Below, one piece after another: positions 54,835 to 64,000 of a stretch of DNA of 64,000 bases. The DNA lies in the NCBI GenBank assembly GCA_036346205.1, contig JARFJB010002136.1, positions 575,001-639,000 on the forward strand, read 5' to 3'. The notes under the pieces were generated by a model. That model saw only the letters and a list, made by a program, of their open reading frames with translations, was not told the DNA's origin and made no database searches. A program made the position numbers and the translations under genes. Position 1 is the stretch's first letter, and each line of letters opens with the position of its first letter. The DNA is from Vesta saturnalis. Its lineage: Eukaryota; Arthropoda; Insecta; Coleoptera; Lampyridae.

Positions 54835-55385
54835 TGTGGACCTAAACAGGCTAAATTTGGCCTATCGTGCTAAAGCACTCAGGAACACTTAGGAGGATGG
54901 ATAGAGGGATAATGAATTGCCAATAGATGCCTATAAACAGCTACCTTAAATTTTCTCATATCATAAGTGAGAGGAAAGCATGAACTAGGGAGATCATTCC
55001 AGAGTTTAGAAGTTGTGTAGAAAAATGTGGATTGCGCCCGTTTGGTACGACAAGTGGAGATTTGTACTGCATACTGGTGATGTGAATGAGGGAACCGAGT
55101 GTTTCTCGCAAAGATAGCCCGAGATGGTATCAAAGAATATAATTCAGCAGTACAATAGCCGTTGTAATAACGATAATACAAAGAAAGAACTGAAACCATC
55201 CTTCTATGCTCAAGGGACTGTATGTGAGAAGTTAAGGACGGGTCATTTATAAGCCTAATCGCTCTCTTTTGAATACGATCAACGATATCGACAGCGTATT
55301 GGGGAGCACTAACCCAGAGGTGAGAATTATATTCCAGATGAGGCCGAATTTGGGCCTTATAATCTTATCTTATAATTTGGGTGTG
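54835..55385 (-). mobile_element. CR1/L2-like LINE 3' end nested in the Jockey endonuclease
   Basis: On minus: IRPKFGLIWNI, then LYYRYYNGYCTAELYSLIPS, FARNTRFPHSHHQYAVQIST, TSKLWNDLPSSCFPL and FKVAVYRHLLAIHYPS. It matches 6327-6660 closely in DNA, for example GGGGAGCA(G/C)(C/T)(G/A)AACCCAGAGGTG and ATTCCAGATGAGG. It sits between two parts of the Jockey endonuclease (TETKLTPKL upstream, TYVNNSLHG downstream), so it is a 5'-truncated insertion younger than the Jockey. Confidence 0.82.
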
Positions 55386-55508
55386 AGTTTTGTTTCCGTG
55401 ATGGAAAGGATGTGTATATTATGTGTAAATAGTGTTTTAGTAAGGGGCGTTTCCGATTAACGCCCCTGGAATTAACTGTCCCTGCTAGGATATCCATTGT
55501 GGAAGGAG

Positions 55509-56040
55509 TTAAAGATTGGGTTGGCGGATTACGGCGACCTTAATCCGCGTACCGGATACGCAGATGTTGATCCTCCCTTGGAAGAAGTTTCGGGATAGCG
55601 AGTCTAGGGTGCGGACAATCCTATCTTGCCGGTCGGGGAACATCTGGAAGAGGGAGTGGGTGAGGATTTGAAGGAAGTCTTTTATGGATAGGGATTCGGT
55701 GTCGGGAGAGGGTTTAAGGTGGGCTGTGTCTTCCAAGTCGGACTCTTCGGAAGACAGGATAGGTTCGAGGGAAGCCATCTTCGACGGAGAACTGGGAAGT
55801 TCCCGCCGCTTCCGGCACTTAAAGGAGAAGGTAGGGTGAGCTTCCCCGCAGTTGTTACACCTTGGGACATCGGATAGAGCGGGTGGGACACTCCTCAGTG
55901 ATATGCGCCACCTGCGTGCAAGTGGAACAATACTTAGGGGGAAGATAAGGGAGGGTTCGCAACTGTAGTGTCGCCCGAACATGACGACACCGCATGCGAG
56001 GAGGTACTCGAGAATGGTTTGGGAAGAGGCAATGACACGG
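55509..56040 (-). pseudogene. Jockey-like ORF1 (gag) with a zinc knuckle
   Basis: The frame 55982-55509 contains DVPRCNNCGEAHPTFSFKC (a CCHC-like knuckle, C-x2-C-x4-H-x5-C), then acidic LSSEESDLEDTAHL and the C-terminal LSRNFFQGRINICVSGTRI. Upstream, 56040 on, further gag-like sequence continues in another frame. It is a different gag type from the one at 33351-34490, which has the PRE_C2HC domain. Confidence 0.75.
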
Positions 56041-56079
56041 ATAAGGGATGTGGGGTCGCCTTAGCAGAGCGACTTGCGC

Positions 56080-56720
56080 GGATTACCTTAATTTAACTCG
56101 GATATTCTACAATAAATAGAAAAGGTTGAGTATGCTTTCTAATCTAAATCGGTGGCATATTGCATAAAGATACTAGTAATGTAAATTGTTTCGTAAAATA
56201 ATTTGTCCATTACAGTTAAATATTGGGATTCATTGTAGAGCGACGTGCTCGGAATTAAATAGAAGAGGTTGAGTATGTTTAAAATCGAAATATGTGGCAC
56301 ATTTAGTGAAGAAATTCGTGATATAAATTGTTTTGTGAAATAACGTGTACAATAAAGTGATTTTTTTGTGATTTTCAAGCGCACGTTCGTATAAGTGTGC
56401 ATAGGTCATGATTTATCCTAATTCATAAAATAATTAGCATGGATTGATTGTATTTTAAAGTTTACTTTATCTGTATTTTTTATGTAGATTCGAAATATAT
56501 AAACCGCTTTAAAATCTATTTTGTCCATCAAGTTGATATTGAGCAATAGGCAAGCGCGCACGTATAAACACAAGTTAAACTTTAACCTTAAGAAATAAAT
56601 TAATTAGTTGAAGTCGATTGTATTTCAAATTTGATTTTGGTAGCATTTTGCATGTAAACTTTAAAAGTCTAAATTATTTGTAAATAAATTTTGTCCATTA
56701 ACATTTAATTGACATTTGTT
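56080..56720 (+). repeat. Satellite-like repeat B, main plus-strand array
   Basis: About four diverged units with the core TTTTGTCCATTA/C (near 56205, 56345 in variant form, 56520, 56695). The phrases GAGGTTGAGTATG, AAGCGCGCACGTATA and TAATTAG(C)(A)TGGATTGATTG recur with period roughly 130-170 bp. It is the inverted counterpart of 36485-37082. Confidence 0.82.
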
Positions 56721-56839
56721 CCCATATATGGCATGGTTGCGATATATGTAACTGAAATTATAACTATAATGTTTTTTGTATTAGCAATATTTTTTATTGA
56801 ATTGCGGCCTTTTAAAGTAGATTTACTCGAAATAAAAAT
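56721..56839. other. Short spacer
   Basis: AT-rich, nothing recognised. Confidence 0.5.
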
Positions 56840-57130
56840 CCGTGGATGAAATTCGTGGATAACTTCACGTCAGTTGCGCTTCTTAGGAATTTCATACCAA
56901 CTGCATTCGTGCTTTTTTGACATAACCCATATCTCACTTCCATACCGTATTGACGGGACAAGCACGCCATTATAAATTGCTCATTTCGCAGCTACGCTCA
57001 TGCTTTCGTTTTTCATTATCGTCCGTATTCCAATCACTTTCCTTCCATCATTGATCCGTCGTCCAATCTCACCATCCATTGTACCATCTGCAGTGAACAT
57101 TCTACCCAGTATGACACTTGTGCCGATTGG
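56840..57130 (-). pseudogene. LINE post-RT fragment
   Basis: On minus: GRMFTADGTMDGEIGRRIND, then GIRTIMKNESMSVAAK, a stop, AIYNGVLVPSIRYGSEIWVM, and in a shifted frame NAVGMKFLRSATDVKL. This is the block just before the L-R-W-F-G-H-x-x-R-M tail of the same type of LINE. The tail itself is at 31479-31820, 25 kb to the left, on the same strand. Confidence 0.8.
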
Positions 57131-57149
57131 GAAATAATTTTATAAATTT

Positions 57150-58340
57150 TGAGAAAGTTCCTAGACCTATTACGAGAGCGAAATCACTAAATGGCAGAAA
57201 TTGAGATTTTTGGATTTCTGAAAATCAAGTACAATTTCGAATAAATGTGTTTTGTCTGATAATGAACCGAGGGTTCCGCTATATTCTCTACGATGGAAAT
57301 TTGAATAGTGAAAGATCCTTTCAAACGTTTCTTGAAAATTTGCCACTGACTAGAGCTGCACGTTCATGGTACCAGGGATAAGGCACCACCGCACAATATA
57401 AGATCTATGGATACTAAATGGACATTCTTGTTTGGTAGCTGTGGGTGGGGAAATCTAGGACCATTTCTATGGCCTGTAAGACTTTTATATGTGGCGTATG
57501 GTAAAAGATTTGGCCTATTCTTCACCAGTTCGCAATATAGATGATTTGAGACTTAGAATAATACAAACTTTTAACAGTCTCAAGGCTAAGGAAATCAGAA
57601 GTTGCTGCGCAATCTATTGAAAATAGAATAACAAAATGTTTGAACAACAATAGTCGTTATATTGAACATTTACGTTAGAGTTTTATCAACATTGTTCTTG
57701 TTCGTTATTAATAATTTGCCTTGGATAATTAAATAAGAATTCGGATTTTTTATTAAATTTCGTACAATTGTCTTTTTGTTTTCATGGCATACTCGAAAAA
57801 GCAAAGAATCTCTTGGCAATATAAGGCATTTCTTGATTTTTATTGAATAACTTGACAGATGTTGAAGTTAGGTATAGGGAATACTTAAGTAACTAAAATT
57901 CAATTTTCTTTCTAATGGCATACCAAAAAATAAAAGGTGCCATTCGAAAAAAAAATGGAGTCTGACAATTTTTGAATGCGATATTTGAAAATCGCCTGCG
58001 TCCATACGGTACAAAAAGGAACCATCGCTGGGACATCAAGATTTAGTCTGGACTTGCAACTAACTGGTCCACAAATTTGGTTTCCTAACCTAGACCGGTT
58101 TGCGAGATACACATTTTTTCGTAAACTATTGCAACGATAAGTTGTTACAGAAAAATCTATAGTACGTAAGTTAACATAACTTAAAATAAAAAAGTTAAGA
58201 CTTTGTACACCCAGTATAGCTGAAGGAAAAAATATTTTAGGCAAAACGGACATGATCAATTACGATAGTATACCTGATTTCAAGTTTATAATCCAACTAA
58301 AAATTGAAAAATGCACGGTCTACGTAATTGACCCTGTATG
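57150..58340 (+). mobile_element. 3' part of a DUF4817/DDE_3 element (transposase C-terminus plus TIR)
   Basis: The plus frames read ILYDGNLNSERSFQTFLENL, RDKAPPHNIRSMD (the H-D-G-A-P-P-H-N block, decayed), and IDDLRLRIIQTFNSLKAKEI. They end SRYIEHLR at 57676. From 57780 to 58325 the sequence is the inverted match of 30680-31300. The tip (...GACCCTGTATG) is at 58340. The N-terminal counterpart is at 31355-31478. Confidence 0.8.
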
Positions 58341-59734
58341 TATATAATTATATCGATACAAGATTATTATTACTATTAAAATTCTGGGCCGTTGTACGCC
58401 ATTGTATCTCTCTAGTTTTTTATTGCCGAATTTATCTTAAAAGTTTTTCTGATTCTAATAATATATGGAACGTCCAAATAAGAATTATAAATTTTAATCG
58501 AGATAATAATAATAATAGTAAGTATATATGTTAAGAGTGACCGCATGAAGCATTTATCTTATTTTTTTAATGGAATTAGTTTATTACATAATCTTCAAAG
58601 TGCATCAGTTAGTTTAGTATTTTATTTAATTAAACGTCTTACTTGGTCCATAAAGTGGTGTTCTGTATTACCGGCAGTGCAAATAAATTCAATTCATTTT
58701 ATTGATTTAATATAGCGCAAAACAAATATTTTAATTTTTTTCATTTCGTATAAAAATTACAATTCGAATGAATTATTTTATACCGGGTGTCCACTAAAGT
58801 CGCCTAGCGACCATATTTTGATAATTATCGCAGAGCTGGGAAGGAGCAAGAATCATAACAAAACTGCTCATGATAACATTTTCAAGTTCATAGGATGACC
58901 GTTAGTGTGTACACTAAATTAAAAAATTAAGCTTTCATAAAATTAAACGCATTAGTCTTATCTCTTGAAACAAAAGTGGGTGGAAGCATACACTTTTCTT
59001 TGAAAAAAAAACTTCAGCTTACTTTAACTAAAATTAACAAGCTTAGCCAAAAAGAGCTTTTTTTTGCATTAATTGCACTATGAGCTATTCTTCTGCAATT
59101 TTGTTAATGAGGTAATAGGGCCGCTTTTTAAAAAATCTTTGATTTTTAAAGTTTTTATTGAAATTTGTTTAATGGAAGGGTAATTTATTGTTGAAATTAC
59201 CACACACTAAGTAATGTGGTGAAAACTGGAATTTTCTATTTTTTTCAAACTAAATATATTTCAAAAGATTCTCCAGAAATCTTATTTTGTAAACAGTTTA
59301 TCAACAACAATGTAAATTAAAACAGCAATGGTAAATTAGAAAACAATAACAGCAAACGTCAATCGTCACAAACAAGCTATAAAAATAGTTGATGGCACGC
59401 GTTACAAAATACTTTCCACTTTTTTTGCAATTCGTCGTTCTAACATGTGTAGTTATTTTATTTACTAGTGACGGGAATTTAAACTTATATAATGCTCATC
59501 ACTGGGCAGTAAATTATTCACATGGGATGCTCCAAGTTTTGATCATCAGAATAGTAGTGTATACAGTGTGTTCCATTTTTTATGATTTTGCAGGGTATCT
59601 CGGTTACGGTTTTCGTCTTTCAATTCAAAGTGTTTAAAAAATACTGATTTTTCAGTTGTTTAAAAAGACCAAGTCTTGTATATTTGCGAAAAGTGAAAAC
59701 CGGGTACATGCAATGAGTTGAAAATGTACAGGGT
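58341..59734. other. Noncoding region including the left arm of a large inverted repeat
   Basis: TACCGGGTGTCCACTAAAGT at 58781 looks like another DUF4817-type tip. From 59020 to 59605 the sequence is an imperfect inverted match of 63484 to the window end. No coding found; the ORF 59389-59637 lies in the arm and has no motif. Confidence 0.55.
59020..59605 (+). repeat. Left arm of a long inverted repeat
   Basis: Landmarks AACAAGCTTAG, GAGCTATTCTTCTG, CTAGTGACGG, ATTTACTAGTGACGGG and TGGGATGCTCCAA occur inverted at 63484-64000. The internal 3.9 kb holds a LINE, a microsatellite and a DUF4817 relic. Confidence 0.75.
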
Positions 59735-60500
59735 GTGCCAATGTATTCTGTTATTAATTCTATGAATGATTGCGATACACTTCAAATGCAAATTGTAGCT
59801 CTACATAAATGGTGTATATTAGGGCTTAACATGAGTAAATTGTAAAATGGTTACTTAATCCAAAAAACTCCGACCTAGATATTATCCATAAAAAATGTAA
59901 TTCAGTTTTATTTAATCGTAGTTCTGTTATAAAAGATCTTGGGGTTATTTTTGATACTAAACTCTCTTTTAGTGGTCATGTTTCTTCTATATTAAGTTCT
60001 GCTATTAAAACTCTTGGATTTTAATTCGAAATTGTTACTCGTTTACGATTGCATTGAAATCTTTGTATGCAGCTCTTGTCTGTTCAAAACTGGAGTGTGG
60101 TATCACTGTTATGGAAATCAAAAAACATGATTAGAAACAGTACAAAGAAAGTTTCTCAAATTTTTATCGTTCAAACTTGATGGAGCTTATCCGGAAATTG
60201 ATATCGAACAAAACATCTTACTGGAAAAATATGATTTAGAGTCATTAGAAAAAAGGAGAGTGGTCAGCAGCATTATATTTTTGTACAAACTTTTACATGG
60301 AAGAGTTGATTGCCCGTACCCTTTCTTCAGTTTCATGTTCCACGTTTCTCGTCTCGATCTCTATTTACCTTTAAGTGCATTACGGTAAATACTAATCTTC
60401 TACTTAAGTCTCCTGTATTCGTTTTGTGTAAAACTTTCAATAATATTTCTGATGTTTGTGATATTAATCATTGCACTATTGTAATTAAAAACGTCTCTCA
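59735..60500 (+). pseudogene. CR1/Jockey-group LINE RT C-terminal part
   Basis: The plus frames give SMNDCDTLQMQIVALHKWCI, LNMSKL, VIKDLGVIFDTKLSFSGHVS, SILSSAIKTLGF and a decayed C-terminal tail ending CDINHCTIVIKN. This is the L-N-x-x-K ... D-L-G-V-x-x-D-x-x-L-x-F-x-x-H block after the YADD. Frequent stops. Confidence 0.8.
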
Positions 60501-60964
60501 TTAGTCACAAAAATAATATCTGTGGTAGAATTTTATTTGTTAGCATAGTCGTCCAATTTCGCATTCCAGTGGCGATTTAATTTAGTTTTAGTTTTAAGCA
60601 TTATATTTTTGTTTAGAAACATATAATAAGGTGTTTTCTTTTAATAGCGTTACTTCTATTGTTTGTTTTAGAATCACTAGTATAGAGTTTATATGTAGAA
60701 TTAAGTTTTTTCGCTACTAGTGTAAAGTATTGTCCTGTAATTGGATCGATCGATCTGTTGGGCATTCAATTCTTTATTATCAGTAGGTATTATTAGAAAA
60801 AAAGTTCTGTTGAGATCTTAAAACGAATAACGTACATCTTAAAACTATTTACTCCTTCGAAAGTTGCGTTACAAGTTCTATCGATAACAATTTTTACCTT
60901 TTCTATAATTTTTAAAATAACCGAGATATAGAAAAAATCAAATAAGTTTCCCATTTTAAATACC
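60501..60964. other. No recognisable gene
   Basis: AT-rich spacer between the LINE fragment and the CA/CG microsatellite. Confidence 0.5.
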
Positions 60965-61185
60965 CACACACACCACGCGCGCGCGCACGCACACGCATAC
61001 ACACACACACACACGCATACACACACACACACGCACACGCACATACACACACGCACACACGCGCCCGCACACACACGTGCCCGCACGCACACACGCACCC
61101 GCACGCCCACATGCGCCCGCACGCACACACGCGCGCGCACGTGCACGCACACACACGCACGCGCACGCACGCACACTCACACGAA
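60965..61185. repeat. (CA)n/(CG)n compound microsatellite
   Basis: 220 bp of alternating purine-pyrimidine (CACACG, CGCGCGCA and similar). It reads as C/V/R or H/A/R repeats in all frames, so ORFs here are artefacts. It has strong Z-DNA potential. Confidence 0.97.
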
Positions 61186-61239
61186 TGCAAATACTTTATT
61201 TATATAAAGTACTAATTTATTACAAAAATTTACCTACAA

Positions 61240-63194
61240 AAGATGCTCAAAGTGGTTTCCTCGATGTTCTATACAAACATTGCATCTCTTCAACACTGAT
61301 TTACAAATCTTTCCGCTTTCCAAATTCTGATTGAATTCGCTCCTTCAAATGTTCAACATCACGAATCTTGACGGAATAAACCTCATTTTTTAGTATACCC
61401 CAGACTGAAAAATCCATGGGAGTGATTTCTGGGGATCATGGAGGCCATTCGGTAGTGCCCCGTCTGCCAATCTATTCATCAAAGTTTTCATTGAGAAAGT
61501 CTTTCACAATAACTCCATATTGAGTCCATCTTGTTGCCATATCAACTTTTCCTTAACCGGCTGAACTGTTTTCCAGTTGTACGAACACTTCATGAAGCGC
61601 ATCTAAATAATTTTCAGCATTGACAGTCCCATTAAGAAAATACGGCCGATTAGCTCGCCGCTGAAAATCGCCGCCCATACACTCACGTTAGGAGCGTTCA
61701 ATTCTGACTTCATCACCACATGTGGATTCGTAGAATCCCAGTAGATAGTTGTGTTTGTTGCTCTAGATCAGGGGTGGCCAACCCAAAGGATCTTGCGGGC
61801 CACTTTGGAAATGCATCTTAATTCCGCGGGTCTATAAATTTATATATGAAAAATTGAAACATAATGAGTGTTATAAAAATTTATTTTTGAGTCTGTTTAA
61901 AAAATGTGTTTTAATTCAATATAGCACTGTAAGTCAACCAGTTTCATTTGGAGATTTGGGGCCGACTCGATTTCAACATAAAAGGGATATATTTCAAAAA
62001 TTTTGTTGTACCTACTTGTCTAAATTACTGAATCGGCCTTCAAAAACAGCTGTAAGTTTTCTTATTTCTTTTGCATATTTGATGTAATTGTTACATTTTG
62101 ATTTCTTAAATTCTTTCAATAATGGAAATACGTGAGCGTTATTACTTTTCAATTGCGATTCAAGTAACAATTTCTTCTAAAATGCTTTGGTGTGATTAAA
62201 TGTATCGATTATAAGGTAATCTTTTCCTTGCTGTGATATATTTAATTGATTGAGTTTTTCGACAATATCCACTAAAAAGCATAAATCCAATAACCACTCA
62301 TCATTTCTTAATTCTCGTACAGTTCTTTGCTTGTCATTCATAAAAAGTCAATTTATTCTCGTAACTCAAAACCGCTGTAATCATCTTCCTCGACTTAACC
62401 ATCTGACTTGGCTGAAGTATACAACGTCACCATGGGTATTCAGAATTTAATTCTTTCAGAAACTCCTTAAACTGCCGATGCAGAAGTGCATGTAATCGAA
62501 TGTAATTCACTGTTTTTACAACTACTTGCATAACATGATCCATCGATATCAATATCTGTCATATAATCGCAAGAATATTGTAAATGCAGAAATAATGTAT
62601 TTTTAATACATTGATTTTTATTATATTTATATTTATATTATAAAATAAATATATTTTGTAAACGTGTGATGAATCTTGCGTGCCGGAAAAATGTTCAAAG
62701 CGGGCCACATGCGGGCTGTGGGTTGGCTACCCCTGCTCTAGATAATGCTTTTGTAAAACGTGTTATCAGCTTCATGTCGGATTGTGTACCACTCGCTGAA
62801 TTCCAAACGCCTGTCCGGATCATCTTTATGTAGCCCTATATGCTCTCAATTTCAGCTTTTTCTGCATCCTTCGTAGACTTGTTCTCGTTATTCCATACTC
62901 ATTGGACGCTTTCCTTTGAGATTTAGTAGGTGATTGGACAAAACATTGCGCAACAATATTCAGATTCTCTTCTATAATAGTTACAGACACTGGCCTACCT
63001 GAACGAGAAAGCTCCACCACTGACCCAGTCGCTTCGAATTTTAAATTTAATTTCCCAATACCTTGTCGAGATGGAGGTTCGACGTTTGGAAAACGTTCCA
63101 CAAACGAATCACAAACATCACTGTAATATATGGTCTTTTGCCACCATGATTGTAACACAAATACACGCTGTTTTGTACTTAACTTTCTATTCAT
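61240..63194 (-). pseudogene. DUF4817/DDE_3 transposase split by a nested hAT
   Basis: The N-terminal frame starts MNRKLSTKQRVFVLQSWWQK at 63194, the DUF4817 helix-turn-helix, with VVELSRSGRPVSVTIIEENL and YGITRTSLRRMQKKLKLRAY. After a stop at 62826 it continues DPDRRLEFSEWYTI up to the hAT insertion (62736). It resumes at 61768 with FNGTVNAENYLDALHEVFVQ, YGVIVKDFLNENFDE, TTEWPP-SPEITPMDFSVWG and VKIRDVEHLKERIQSEFG. Several stops. Both halves are the same reading order, so the gene was continuous before the hAT landed. Confidence 0.88.
61769..62735 (-). mobile_element. Nested hAT element (967 bp) with 8-bp duplication
   Basis: Tips CAGGGGTGGCCAACCC and GGGTTGGCTACCCCTG are 16-bp inverted repeats with one mismatch. 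The octamer CTCTAGAT flanks both sides exactly (61761-61768, 62736-62743). On minus the interior has ELRNDEWLLDLCFLVDIVEK, LNQLNISQQGKDYLIIDTF and NAHVFPLLKEF-like fragments. These belong to a hAT transposase of the GTF2IRD2/ZBED-like type, heavily deleted. The CAGNGGTGGCCAACC tip is the usual signature of such hATs. Confidence 0.93.
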
Positions 63195-64000
63195 TGTTGA
63201 TTAAACCACGTACAACAAACAACAACAGAATAACCTCAAACTGCTAGTGTCAACTAACTTATCGTAATTGTCGAGTTCACAACTGTAGTCCAGTTCATAA
63301 CAGACTAACTACGCTAACAACGTCTAAGGATTGCTAGTGACAACTGACTTATGGCCCACTGTGTATTATCCTATATCTCAAAAACTACGAAGGCTATGAC
63401 AATGAGGAAAACGCCATCGTTCGTTTGACAAGAAGAATGGCACAGTTTTGCGAAAATCGTATCCCTGTATCTTTACTCATAGCTTGAGATACCTCGAAAA
63501 ACCATAAAAAATGGGACGCACTGTACACTAACTACTATTCTCATGATTTGGAGCATCCAATGTTGATTATTTACTGGTCAATGATGGGCATCATATAAGT
63601 TCAAATGTCCGTCACTAGTAAATAAAATAAGTAGCCGTGTTAGATTAGAAGATTAGAACGGTTTGTTGTTATTGTTTTCTATTGTACTATTATTGTAATT
63701 TAACATTGTTGTTGAATAAATTGTAAACTATCGCAAATATTTCTAAATAAGCTTCTCTTTTGTAAATATCTTTGTTTTCAAAAAACGATAGAGAAACTTC
63801 GCGGTTTTTATCAAATTATTTAGTATTTAGTCAACTTTTTGCCAATGTGAAAAATGTACTACCGTTCCATTTGAAAATTCCAAGAAAAAACGTAAAAATC
63901 AAGGATTTCGACCACTAAGAGAAGTACAGAAGAATAGTTTATAGTGGAATTATTCGAGGAGAGAAAGCTCTTTTCAACGAGACTAAGTTTGTTAGTTTTG
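63195..64000. other. DUF4817 5' flank and right arm of the long inverted repeat
   Basis: 63195-63525 is the noncoding 5' side of the DUF4817 relic, ending with a family-like tip (ATGGGACGCACTGTAC). From 63484 to the window end the sequence is the inverted match of 59020-59605. The repeat may continue beyond the window. Confidence 0.6.

Larger units (their letters stand above)
52075..56075 (-). mobile_element. Jockey-like LINE, 3' end with poly(A), interrupted by an older-type LINE piece
   Basis: GC-richer than its surroundings. On minus it runs gag ORF1 (56040-55509), endonuclease start (about 55465-55388), a foreign LINE insert (54835-55385), endonuclease C-terminus and RT (54780-53000), then a long 3' region ending in A-rich tracts at about 52275 and 52090. 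It appears to lie within satellite-like repeat B, whose units adjoin both ends. Confidence 0.78.

Noticed and set aside
30680..58340. One giant 27-kb transposon bounded by the inverted repeats at both ends
   Set aside because: The inverted match is the TIR of a DUF4817 element whose own gene is split; the enclosed sequence is a mixture of unrelated elements, so an accretion is more likely than one mobile unit.
60793..61334. Cysteine/valine-rich or histidine/alanine-rich ORFs
   Set aside because: Translation of the CA/CG microsatellite in several frames on both strands.

Overview
This is an AT-rich window from an animal genome, most likely an insect or other arthropod. The evidence is the transposon set: DUF4817/DDE_3 Tc1-mariner-like elements, a mellifera-type mariner, Jockey-like and CR1/L2-like LINEs, PIF/Harbinger, hAT, Penelope, a THAP plus YqaJ element and a Polinton with insect-type capsid genes. 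I found no ordinary host gene. Almost everything recognisable is a transposable element or its remains, with frameshifts and nested insertions.

Layout. 0.1-3.6 kb: a DUF4817 relic and a 2.06 kb foldback element with phased GCCCA motifs. 4-9.5 kb: LINE and Harbinger fragments and the first two copies of repeat family A. 11.2-12.4 kb: a mariner. 13.5-17.3 kb: an ISL2EU-like transposon with two convergent genes (THAP/DDE transposase and a SAP-SWIM-YqaJ protein). 17.8-20.8 kb: repeat A and a 1 kb deleted Tc1-like element. 22-26.3 kb: a hAT transposase, a hAT MITE and a degenerate DDE-type gene of arthropod transposon origin. 26.7-29.0 kb: a DUF4817 element with long terminal inverted repeats (TIRs). 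30.7-31.8 kb: the 5' half of another DUF4817 element containing the 3' end of a LINE. 32.4-36.2 kb: a Harbinger split by an ORF1-only retroelement. 36.5-39.5 kb: a satellite-like repeat, a Penelope fragment holding a tRNA-derived SINE, a DUF4817 copy and a LINE end.

40.2-49.1 kb is the best-preserved unit: a Polinton/Maverick bounded by a 6-bp target duplication and about 0.75 kb TIRs. In order along the minus strand it carries a packaging ATPase, two small virion-type proteins, a chromodomain integrase, a penton-like minor capsid protein, a small basic protein, the double-jelly-roll major capsid protein, a conserved protein and an adenain-like protease. It has no protein-primed DNA polymerase B, and most genes carry small frameshifts.

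49.6-58.3 kb: more LINEs (one holding a cloverleaf-forming tRNA-like sequence), a Jockey-like element, an inverted copy of the satellite-like repeat, and pieces that complement the split elements at 30.7-31.8 kb. 58.8-64 kb: a large inverted repeat around a LINE, a CA/CG microsatellite and a DUF4817 relic with a nested hAT.

Taken together this is a nested graveyard. The element of most biological interest is the polymerase-less Polinton, followed by the ISL2EU-like transposon whose two genes appear to share a TIR-encoded leader and splice donor, and the foldback with helically phased motifs. Family names are from pattern recognition without database searches.
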